Below are positions 48,690-59,672 of a stretch of 64,000 nucleotides of DNA, piece after piece. Source of the DNA: Seriola aureovittata (lineage: Eukaryota; Chordata; Actinopteri; Carangiformes; Carangidae); contig NC_079382.1 in the NCBI RefSeq assembly GCF_021018895.1, positions 19,514,001 through 19,578,000 on the forward strand, in the 5' to 3' direction. A program made the position numbers and the translations under genes. Numbering within the stretch: position 1 is the first letter of the stretch; each line of letters begins with the position of its first letter. Under the pieces are notes generated by a model that was not told the origin of the DNA, did not search any database, and worked only from the letters and a program-made list of their open reading frames with translations.

Positions 48690-49900
48690 GAGGTCATAGC
48701 TCAGGCCGATGCCAATCATTGCCATGAGCAGCAACTCTTCTCACCAGGCGGAGGTCTATGAAGAGGTTTCCATCTGCCACACACGCATCCCAAATGACCA
48801 GTCTCTTCCTGCAGCGCCGAGTCCCCATTCCTGCTAACCCTGCTAACCCTGCTAACCCTGCTAACCCTGCTAACCCAGCTAACACTGCTAACCCTAACCC
48901 GGAGAGCCTGCAGACCATTCCTGACTCAGTGTTTCCCGGTCTTCCTCATTTCCCACCATATGAGCCGGAGACATAGGCTATGTATCATCTCCCTGCTTCC
49001 TGGCCGATGGGAGATCTCCCATCTGTTCATTGGTCAAGCTGTTCACATCTGTGCTGATAAAGACGTTTTGACCGTGCTGCCCTCAGGAGGGAGGCGGCGA
49101 GGGGTCTGCTGAATCTGTGCCAGGGAGGCAGACGTGTAGCGGACTACTCCATGGAGTTCTGGATAGTAGCATCTGAAAGTCAGTGCCAACATACCTTGGA
49201 TGACGCCTCTTATCATTGGTTAGCTGATCATGTTAAAGATTAACTGGCTGCGTGGGAATTGCTTGCAGAACGTGATGAGTTAATTTAAATTGACTGCACT
49301 GAGCGGAGAGAGAGAACCCATGTAGCTGAGGAGAGGGGACGTAGGTAACCTCTGTGTACTGTGGCCACTCTGGCTACTTCCTCTGGACCTGTCCAATAAA
49401 ACACAGGGGCTCACCGATAGCTGACCTGCTAAAACTCTTACACCCTCCCATCCCCTGCAACATGCCCAGGTCATATGTCCTGACCAGGGGCATGTGGTGG
49501 TGGTGGTGCTCCTTGACCCCCTGGTCGGACGCTGACCTCATGGACGATAGACTGGTGGTCCAAACCTGTCGAAGAGAGGTTTAAAGTCGGCTACGTCACC
49601 TTCTCTGTCCAACTCCAAGTCCTCTGAATTCCCCAACCAGTCCAATGTTCCCCCAGAATATCTTAACTTTAAGGAGGTGTTTAACAAAGCCCAAACCACC
49701 TCTCTGCTGCCTCACTGCCCCTAGCATTGCACCATTGACCTCCCTCTCGGCACCAAAGGGACAAAGGGTCCTTGTACTCCCTGTCCAGCCCTGAAGCCAA
49801 GGCCATGGAGAAGTAAACTGGTGAATCCCTGATCCTTCCTCCTTCCCGGCTGGGACCAGATTCTTCAAAAACAGGGAGCTAAAATATGCTAAAATACTCC
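48690..49900 (+). mobile_element. Ty3-type LTR retrotransposon, decayed gag-pol
   Basis: In order on the plus strand: a proline-rich gag linker with a 9-bp tandem array (48833-48895), the gag capsid segment (RREAARGLLNL at 49085, then VADYSMEF and LADHVKD), a zinc-knuckle region at 49351-49392 (SVYCGHSGYFLWTC), a protease remnant (DADLMDDRLV, about 49525-49560) and the start of reverse transcriptase (PEYLNFKEVFNKA, about 49650). Frames change repeatedly and stops interrupt. The knuckle has lost its first Cys (Ser) and its His (Tyr). Protease is mostly missing and pol ends within the RT N-terminus. No LTRs were found. Described only; clearly dead. Confidence 0.8.
48833..48895 (+). repeat. GCTAACCCT nonamer array, 7 units
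   Basis: Seven 9-bp units (the fifth and sixth varied) encoding A-N-P repeats in the gag linker frame. The 9-base period keeps the frame open. Confidence 0.95.
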
Positions 49901-50105
49901 ATAGACCTGAGGGTAACAGCATTTGGATGATTATTCTCTCACTACGAGCGACCTTTTTTCACATTACATGTACTCATTTCATCCATGGTTAATATAATAA
50001 TACTGAGTACCTCAGTTTTAACAATACAATAAAAGGCAAAATGTTTTTTATCTCAATGTATTCCCAGCTGTGTTTTGACTGGAATAAGAAAAAATATCCA
50101 AATTC

Positions 50106-50129
50106 TTTTATTTATTTATTTATTTATTA
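50106..50129. repeat. TTTA tetranucleotide array
   Basis: Six TTTA units. Confidence 0.95.
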
Positions 50130-52228
50130 AATCATGTTTCATTTTGGTGGTAGCTTTAGATGGCTATAAAAAACACAGCCATTATTTTAAGTGACTCACA
50201 CCATTAATACAGTGTATTGTTAAGTGATGGAGTGCCTTTTACTTTGAATTCCCGGGCCTGTGCTCTGTGAGTAATGATGGACTGTTGTCTGCCGTTTCCC
50301 CTCTCGGGGGAAGTATCTTGGATCAACCTCTCACTGAACTCCATTAGCCGCAAAAGCCTCTCTGCTTAGTGTCAGCTCGGTTATATATGGTGCAGATTTG
50401 TTTTATGTTTATACTTAATCGATGAGTGTAGTTTTTATGTGACATCTCCTTTTTATCAGACACAAGCTCGGCCTCTCCGGGAAACTCCGGGATTGTTTGG
50501 CTGATTGCTGTCAATGGAGTTTTGACATTTACGCAGAAATGCCATTTCCATTTTATGTGTTTAGATCTTGTCGGTATAGTATACACTTTAACAGAGACGC
50601 CCTGTAGTACCCCTCTAAACCACCTGTAGGTATAACATAGTATATTATCAGATTATTGTAATAGTAATAATACAGCAACCACCTTTATTCTGATTATTAT
50701 CACATCACATTATTGCTAATAAACCAAATAACAACCTATTGTTAAGATTATAACATCATCTTTGCTGTATGTGTGTGAGAAAGGGAGAATTTTCATGAGA
50801 CTGACAGATATCTGTGAAAACATTGTGGTTTTGTATTTGCAAAACTGTCCCAGAGCCTAGAAAAGCTTTTGAGAAGTGTGTAACGGGATCCCAGTGCAAC
50901 CTTCATCTGTAGGAAAGTATGTTCTTCTTCTGGTCTGATTTCTGCTCCTATGGTGTCAATGATAATCATAGTGTAACATAAATAATGGCAATGAAAACCT
51001 TAAAATAATTTTGCATGTAGTTGCATTGCTGCTAGGTATACAGTAATATCATATAGAACAACACACATCCTCCTAATATGTTTATCTGGATTCTTTTTAG
51101 TATAATAAATTTCAATCAGTTTTTTTCCACTGCTTTCCTTCCAACATGGAGCTTAATGAAGTTTCCAGTGTGGGCTACTTATGTTATTTGATATGTCTGT
51201 ATAAACATTATTTAATCAGGTAATCTCAATGAGATCAAGATCTCTTTTACCAGAGAGACAGAAAAAAACAAAGATACCCAGACAAAACAAAAGTTCGTAC
51301 AGCATCAGGGACAAACGCAGACATCACTAAGTGGGATGAGACAATTAAGTTTAAAATTCTTCTGTGTTTCAATCCATTTGTGGTGCAAAGTGATGGAAGG
51401 CAGTTCAGTATTTCCCCCCAGCGGGTAACTAGAGTCAAAAGGCCCTGAGATCTGGTCTGCTGAGCAGTGGTTTTAAGTTGGAGAAGTGAAGTGGTGTACT
51501 GAGGCAGCATGTCAAGTGCAGACATGATGGCTGACTGTACTGTTATTTTCCTGTCTTAGAGACACAAGCGTGTTTTATTCTGACATAAGGAACCAGTTTT
51601 TTATCTTTTATCTTTGGTTCCCAGTCGCTCCACATGCTGTTTGTAAGTGAGGCTGCTGTCAAGCGAAACTCCTGGCTGTTTGTAAGACTGGACAGTTTCA
51701 ATGTCAGTACCATGAAGTGTTTGGATGAGGGATCTCGATAAGTCTAATTTGAAGACGAGTCAAATGCAACACATGGTGAATATCAGTGTTTCATCAGTGT
51801 ATTTGTGTGGCGTGGGGACGATACAGTGGATGTGTCCCCTTTTTTATAAAAAGAAAAGTAAGCCACTGGCCCTGAAAACATCTCTGCAATTTAAAATTGT
51901 ATCTAACAATGATGGATTACTCTCCACATTGCCCCCTGTAATGCACAAAAATACTTACAAAAAAAGTATTACACAAGTGTCTCAGTAAAATCGGCAGAAT
52001 ATTCCTCAGCGCCAGAGTGTTCAGATCCACAAACGTCTGTTCTACCCACCGCCAGCGAAGAAGAAGAAGAAACTGTTCTAGCTGCACCGTTAATACTGCC
52101 ACACTCTCCAAACAAATCCACCTGTGCTTCCCTGCATCCAAAAGCCAATTTCAGGAGACATCTTTCTTAATTTATGTCACTGAAGCAGCACCAGGGTCCC
52201 TCTGCAAACTGTGTCGCATTTACATATT

Positions 52229-52247
52229 CCCCCCCCCCCCCCCCCCC
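52229..52247. repeat. C19 homopolymer
   Basis: Nineteen consecutive C, unusual in length; the other strand is G19. Confidence 0.95.
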
Positions 52248-53076
52248 GGAGGATTCCAGTGGATGTGACACCGAGAAGCCACAATTATTGTCCGCTTACG
52301 ATGTTACTGAAAAAACATTCTGGTTCTGGGAAAGTCGTATATCTAATGTTGTAACCGGGCGGTTGGGAATTGGGAGGAAAAATGCAGAAAAGGGATGGAA
52401 CAGGCGGCCGGAGCGAGGCTTCATTTTAAATAATATGTGGATTCTTTTTATCGTTCTGTTCCAGTAGCCTCATTCCTTCCTTCCTTCCCCTTTCCTCTCC
52501 TCCTCCTCCTCCTCTTCTTCCACATCCATGCTTTATGTACACGATCAATTATTCAACATGCAGTTTTCACAAACCACTCTGCCACTTGGATGCTTTGTTG
52601 TAGCTTCAAATAAACACAGCTACTGCAGGCTGCGGACAGCACCAGCACTATAGCTTTTCTGAGACCCTATAGTACATACAGTCTCTGTTTAGAACTACTC
52701 TCGTCCTCTGATGCTGTTAGAAAAATGTGGCAACATCTCCTGTAAACATCTGGGAAGCCTGTGAAATAGATTTTTTTTAAAATGTGATTATTGTGAAAGA
52801 CATGAAACGTGTAAATGTGTTGAGCTTGTGTTAACTACAAACCTTATTTCAGCCATCTAACAAAAAAAGACTGCGGCTCTCTATTAATTTGTATGTTAGG
52901 ATGTGTCATAAGGATGTGCCAGCTGCCCTGCTGTCACTGTAATACTGTCTTATTTACGTTAGAAAATTCGCTTCTTTAAATGACTTTGGCTTTATCTACC
53001 TCACAGAAAGGTCAGAGGTCAGCCACCATGCAACACATGTGGAGATACAGGGCTGCAGGACACTTCAGCACGCCTC

Positions 53077-53090
53077 GCTGTCCGGACAGC
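53077..53090. promoter_or_regulatory. 14-bp palindrome made of two REST half-sites
   Basis: GCTGTCCGGACAGC is a perfect palindrome. GGACAGC is the right half of the REST consensus, and the left-half form TTCAGCACG lies at 53064-53072, but the spacing is wider than usual. Confidence 0.3.
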
Positions 53091-53472
53091 CTCTGCGAGC
53101 TCCGCTGGAACGTGTATTTATCAGACTGCTCGGCCGGAGCTATCGGTCGTACAAAGAGCAGAGGTAAACAGCGCTCATGCCAACGATTCAGATGGAATAA
53201 GCGAGCAACACCAAACAGCATAATCACATCTTACCTGTTTACATCAGGCTGCTATTCTGCACTGTGCGCCGTTTCGAATGGGAAGAGGTAAAAATAGCTG
53301 CAGGGAGATGAAAGAGGGTGAGAGTGTGGGTAAAAATGGAACAGAGGAGACGTGCCTCAAATTCCTGAAATAGAGTGAGTGAAAATAATAATGATCACAG
53401 CCTCCTGCCGTGACAGCTATGAATTTCAAGAGCAAGAACAGCACTTTGTCACTCACTTCAAACACTTGTACT

Positions 53473-53474
<2 letters not shown>

Positions 53475-53528
<54 letters not shown>
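53475..53528. repeat. Long GT array
   Basis: About 27 GT units. Confidence 0.97.
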
Positions 53529-53530
<2 letters not shown>

Positions 53531-54933
53531 CATGCAGACTATTTCTGCTCTGTGGGACTTTGTGAGTTCACTACTTGCTCTCTATTGTCTCATGAGACTG
53601 ATTGCAACATAATGAATACTAATGATATACAGACTAAAATTGTATGACAACCCGTGCATCTGAAATGAGTTCCTGTTATGTTACAGTGCACCAGCAATAA
53701 CACGTTCCTCCTGAACCACAGATACTGCAGAGTAAACAACAAGCTAATTCCAGGGACTCTGGCCGCAGGCAGCAGTTTTCTCCCATTACCACATTGTTTC
53801 CATAGCTGTCAGTATAAACCGTGCTTTCCTTGTAGCTGATCAGCCAGAGCGGACGGCTCTTGGCCTCACTCGGCTCATCAGTACAGAAATATCCTCGCAT
53901 CCTGTCTGTGGTGGTTCTAAAAGTCTTCAGAACCAGCTGCTGCTAGTCGTCCTCATCAATGCTTTTTTAAACATCTGTCATAATTGTCACTGACATCAGC
54001 AACTGATGACAACACTTGACTGTAGCCCAAGGGATAGATACAGGTTAAATAGAAAAGCTCTGCATGTAGTTATTGTGTTGTTTTACAAAATGATTCACTT
54101 CCAAAACTCCATGCTCTTTCCTCCTTGTTTAGCCTTTTCAGCGCTGACTGCTCTGTATTGAAATAGTGCAAGCTGCTGTTTTTTTTTAGTGTTTTACAGA
54201 TATTAGTTGAGACTCGGGGGACACCCGGCTTGGAACCAGGACAACCAGACAAACCGAGACCTGTGTTTAGTTTGAATCAAGTAAAAGTAAAAATATATTA
54301 TCACCTAAATGTATTCAAAGTAACAACGATGCCAAATATGTCCACAGCGTGTTGTACTATAATATGTTTAATTATAAAATTGTTGTTACTAATGTGTTAA
54401 TGTCAAAGTATCGTAGTTTCTACAGCAATCATATATTTTATTTGTAAAATCTTCACCTTCATGGCGACTTTATCTCCAGAGCAAAGTGTATGTTTAAAGT
54501 TGGATGACTGGAAATAGTCAAATAAAATACGACTGCCTAAAAGTTGCAGCACAGTATTAGAATAAAAGTACTCTTACTTAACATCCTTGGTGCCCTGAAT
54601 GTCGCTGTTAGTTTGACAACAGCACAGAATTAAAAAAAGAATCCATCATCTGCTGACTAGTTAAGCCAACAGCCACTTGTGGTACTAATTTGTCTGTAGA
54701 CAAAAACATCCTCTTTTGGGATGTTGATATAAATGCAGCTTAAACCTCCCCTCATCAAAGTGACACCCCCTGGTCACATACTGTCTAATCTATTTATACA
54801 TTTCTTCAATGTGAAATATATGGCAGATTTAATAAGACTTCACGTCAGCTTGGAGTGGCCCCCGAGACTGTATTCTATTCCACCTCCTACCCAGGCTTTT
54901 CATTTCCCTGCAACAGTATCTGCAGTATCCATA

Positions 54934-54935
<2 letters not shown>

Positions 54936-55004
<69 letters not shown>

Positions 55005-55012
55005 CCTCTCTC
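54936..55012. repeat. CT array
   Basis: About 28 uninterrupted CT units, then interrupted CT-rich sequence ending near a CTGCAG. A smaller CT array follows at 55139-55162. Confidence 0.97.
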
Positions 55013-56748
55013 TGCAGAGGGTTTCCCAGCATTGGCATTCCCTCGCTCTCTTATCTCTCCTCTGCTGCTGATACAGCGTGACCAGAATTATGCTTTTAAC
55101 CCAGTCCAAGATGGCTGCCTCCAGCTGCCAGCTCACCCTCTCTCTCTCTCTCTCTCTCTCTTTCTTTTTTCTGTCTCTCTCACTCACTCTGCTATGTCTG
55201 TACAGGCGTGAAAGGGAGAAAAGCAAGCGAGACTTTTAAAAAATACATGACCCTGGAGAAAGAACGACACTCCAGTCAGCGTTTCTACAACCATCAAACC
55301 CTGCGCAAGGAGATTTACTGTCATCCACCGGGTGACAGCTGAAACTGCCAATTAATGCCTCCACTCCATCTGTCACTTTGGATAAGTAAAGTGCTGATGG
55401 TTTTCAAGGCAAACTCCATTGGTTTCAGATAGGAACCGACTCAAGAATGCAGCGCTTTTTAATATTATGCCCAAAGGAAACGGCACTGGATTTCCTGCCA
55501 CAGTGTACTCCTCAGCAGTGTGTCCCTGTTTGTGCAAACAAAAAATTAGATTATAGAATTGGCAGCTACTAAGTACAGATGGGACATTGTTTTATCATTC
55601 GGAGGTCAAAGGAAGTCCTGCTAAACCTTGCTAAAAATCAATAATTTACTCCATTTCCAGTACATATAAATGTCCTTTTTCATAATTTAGCATTAACCTG
55701 ACTGGAGTAACCCAGATTCTTGGAATCTTTATTCCAACACTGAAGCATTTTCAACAGAATAGCTCAGTAGGAGGTGATATTTTTGGCTGAAAGGGAAACA
55801 GCCGTGTTCATTTTCTGTGCGTTTTCTATGGTATGAAAGATGAGCAGTTGTGTATTACAGTGTCTGGTTCATAAATAGAAAGTCAAAGGTACACACCTGT
55901 GGACATGGAAACCTGAGAAATTAAGTATAAGCCTGAAGTCTTGATATTGTGTTGCCTGCACAGCTAACAGAAGTTAAAGATAACATGGTGCATGAACCTG
56001 ACAAAACATCAAGTAGTTTAAATCGGTTCACTTTCATATTCATGGCTGATTTTTGATTAATTTGGTATTTAATTTGTTTCACAAAAATGATGGCTAAAGC
56101 ATATTGAGTGGTTCTTATGTCTTCACAATCGCACCCACACCCACAAATCACACAACCTGTATCTACAGATTTTTAGCCACCCTAACCTAATAATTTTATC
56201 ATTATTATTACATATTATTGTTGTTTTATGTATTCATAAGAAAACTTCCTGCCATGTTTCATGTTTCTGTAAAAGAAAATTGTAGAAAATTGAATAGAGG
56301 AGGGAACAGTTACAGCAATTTTGTCCTGGAGACCTGTGAAGTACAGTAATACTGCTTGTCCTGTGATGCTGTTCACATACTGTAGAGGTTTCAGATATTT
56401 CAGTACACAGGCTCAGTTTTGTTTTGAAAAGAGTCAGTATCAGTGAAAGCTGAGACCGTCGTCAGTTGTCAGATACTCAGCTGTCTTTGTCTGCACTCAC
56501 TACCAGACAGATGCTCAGAATCTTTCCAGCAGCTATTTGGACTTTGGCTTCTCTTCTTTCCTGTTCTCACTCTCGCCTCTGCTCACGTTACCCTTTGACG
56601 TAACTGCACATGCACACACGGCGTGCACTCATACAGCAACTAAGAATGGACGCTGCACGAAAACATGCACGCACGCACGCACGGACGCAGATGGCATGTG
56701 TGAGTGTGTGTTTGCACACTGTCTGAATATTTGAACGATTATTCGTGG

Positions 56749-56762
56749 GTTGCCATGGTGAC
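56749..56762 (+). promoter_or_regulatory. X-box-like motif
   Basis: GTTGCCATGGTGAC, one mismatch from the RFX palindrome in the second half-site. Confidence 0.3.
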
Positions 56763-58147
56763 GCATCGTCCTCAGTGCTCTCCAACAGAGTCTGGATGTT
56801 GGGAGTCTTAGTGTGACACTTTAATGAAGGAAATTCTCTTCACAAAATGAAAACGGAGCAAAAGTGAATGATACACATCGTGTTAACAATTAAAATGATA
56901 ATGCTTTTGATATGCCATCACCTGTGGTTAAAAGTTCAATGTTAGTGTTTTATTGATGAGACCTTATTGACTTTGCGCTGCATTAAAGTCCAAAAAACGC
57001 CACCTAAAATAGACCTTATTAATCCTGATTTTCAGGCGATAATCTGTCATCGTGGAGGAATCAGAGTGTGAAGCAATTTTCTCGAACCTGCTGTTTGTCA
57101 GAGTGGAGATCAAAGGAGCTGCTGGAGATTGAATTTAAGCAGGTTGTTTAAGGCATTAAAGAGAAGCAGCTTTCTGTAAATCAGAGCTTAATGTTCCCAG
57201 TCTGCACGCTGACACCTCGCGTCACCGTGGATCTCGGTGAAATGCTGTGCGTTTGTAAACAGCGAGTTGAGCTAAGGCTGGGGTAAGAACACCTGTACAA
57301 AGTATCTACAAGTTTAACAGCATCAGAAAAAAAAAACTGTACAGGAGAGGAAGTCTGCAGCAGTGAAGGGGGACGGTCAGATATTCACTCAGTTGGCAGT
57401 TTATTTGATACACTTGGCTAAAACTAAGGCGTTCTAATACAACATTGTTATGACCACTGTTTGGTCATTTTTGGAGGATGTAGCACTTACATAAAACTGG
57501 TGCTCAATACCAGTGCATCTTCTCATAGCCTGTTATCTCTCATATAGCATGATGATAACATAACTTTTTGATATTGTTATGGAGCAGTTTGAAATCACAA
57601 AAGGTTCATAGTGTGGCTGAGATATTGCTTGAAGAGAACAGCAGTATCTTTAATAATATTTATTTCCAAGTCAAATCATCCTAATGGCTTTTGTTCATTT
57701 ATTTATCTGTGCTTTTTATAACGGCAGGGTGACTTCTCTGATGTATTGCCCAGCGCTGAGTGGGCAGATCGGATCCATTACCCATCTACTAATGCAGGAC
57801 TTTCTCTTTTTATGTAGCCATTTATCTCAGCCATCCTCTCCTACTGTATAACTCAACGGGATCGTTACTGTAAAAGAGCAGCCAGTTTAGACGAGGAAGA
57901 ATACACGCAGCAGATCATTTGAAACAAAGAAACAGCGGGATGGACGGACTATGAGGAAATACTGAGGTCAGAGTAACCCGCCCAAACCTGCCCCACCCTG
58001 AAAAAAGTCTCTAAAGAACGTTTGTCATTTGGATTTTCTTGACAGTTAGATGTACAGATGTATGTTTTCTACTAGTTTTATTTAACTTAAACAGTTTTGC
58101 TTATTTGCTTTTGCCCAGAGTTAGATGAGAAGATTGCTCCCACTAAG

Positions 58148-58236
58148 GCTACAGCTAGCTAGTTAGCTTAGCTTAGCAAAAAGACTGGAAACGAGGAGAA
58201 ACAGCTAGCCTGATTCTGTCGGAGGGTGAAACAATA
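58148..58236 (+). repeat. Dispersed teleost repeat fragment
   Basis: GTTAGCTTAGCTTAGCAAAA followed by AGACTGGAAACGAGGAGAAA and CAGCTAGCCTGATTCTGTC, a sequence motif series common in fish genomes. Confidence 0.7.
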
Positions 58237-59672
58237 ACGTGTTGTTTTCACTTTCGTTTTTGTACGGATTGAGTAAACAAGATATAAGCTTTAGAATTGC
58301 TGGTGGTCTTATTTTATCACCTTTTACAAAGCCATGCTAGCTCATGTTTCCAGTTTTTATGGTGACCTAAGGTAACCTGGCTGTAGCTTTATTTTTACTC
58401 CTGACAAGCTCACGCAGAAATAATTGATTAATAGTAGGCTATAGACTGCAAGTGGACCTTGTGTCATCATTACGCTCCTCCATCGTTATATGATGCTGTG
58501 TCTGGTCAGCTACTAAATTTCACTTGTTTGGACACATCCGTGTTTTTAAACCGCTTTTCCCGTTCTCCGTTCACGCTCATGTCTCTCTAGTATGAGAGAG
58601 AGAAGAGAGAGAGACTAGTCATGATGCCAAACTCACCTAAATTGACAGAAAAAATACTACGGATGTGACCTCAGTGTACTCATAGGTCTAGGGAAGAATG
58701 AAGGGAGATGGGTCTATACAAAGAGGCTTTGGACAGCTGATGGCTGCTGTGGTGCAAGAGACAGAAGTTAGATCACGCTGCCTGATGTGTCAGGCTCTGG
58801 GTGACTTTGATTGGCAGCTGCCTGTGTGCACAGCACCCTCTAAACTGCAAAAGTTGGCGTGTATAAATTCTCCCGTCATTACACGCACTGATCGGGAATG
58901 CTCTCAATCAGAAATACATCACACACAAATCAGTACAGTCTGTTTTTCTTTTCTTATTTCGCATCTGGAAGAGAGCGGTCACAGCTGGTTGCATCTGTTC
59001 CCCAGAAGCAGATACGTGCCGAGGTGAAAAGGGCGACATGCTGCACTGATTACCTATTAGAAATTCCTCCGTGCATTCAACGTATCTACACCATCTTTCT
59101 TCCCTTTCAGTCATGTAGGGAACATTCATTCCACATTCACAAAGGAGCAGTGAGTCACTGCCAAATATTTCATTAACAAATTAACCAGCACAGTTTGATG
59201 CTCTTTTTAATCCATGTTGGATATTACCAATAATATTTCTCTCTGTGTTCCAGTTATTATTGTGACTATGAATATATACCCAGTGAGACAGGGACTCTTG
59301 AATATACTTTTTATTATCATCACAGTTGAAACAAGAGACCTCATGCAATGGGATTTCTTACAAAAGCTTTTTATCCATCACGTCTGCTTTTAAACTGTGT
59401 TTAAAAGAATCTTTTTATGAACGTGCAGATAATGAGAATTTAAGCTTTTTTTTTTTTTTTTTACAGTGTAATTTTGTTTTTTTAAAGGGGACATATTATG
59501 CTCCTTTTCAACAAGTTTGAATAAGTCTCAGAGGTCCCCAAATCATGTATTTGAAGCTTTTTGCTAAAAAATCCACTCCGATCCTATATTTCAGCATGCC
59601 TGTAAACCCCTCTTTTTGAGCCCTGTTCAGAACAGGCTGTTTCTGTGTCTGTAGCTTTAAATGCAATGAGCT

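Larger units (their letters stand above)
49901..59485. other. Intergenic DNA without recognised gene
   Basis: Holds a TTTA array (50106-50129), repeat-like sequence (about 51200-51720), a C19 run (52229-52247), a palindrome near 53080, a GT array (53475-53528), CT arrays (54936-55012 and 55139-55162), an X-box-like motif (56749) and a dispersed repeat (58148-58236). The minus-strand frame at 53676-53945 (RTTTDRMRGYFCTDEPSEA...) reads smoothly but matches nothing I know and lacks a good acceptor. Confidence 0.6.

Noticed and set aside
48833..48900. Interstitial telomere (CCCTAA) array
   Set aside because: The period is nine, not six, and the array lies in a gag reading frame.
51200..51720. 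Possible named repeat with CTCAATGAGATCAAGATCTC
   Set aside because: Looks like a fish interspersed repeat, but I could not assign family or borders, so not listed separately.
52980..53291. 103-residue open frame
   Set aside because: A shorter frame also spans it on the other strand; nothing recognisable apart from the REST-like palindrome.
54733..55226. Long Ser-Leu and Arg-Glu open frames
   Set aside because: Produced by CT arrays and present on both strands.
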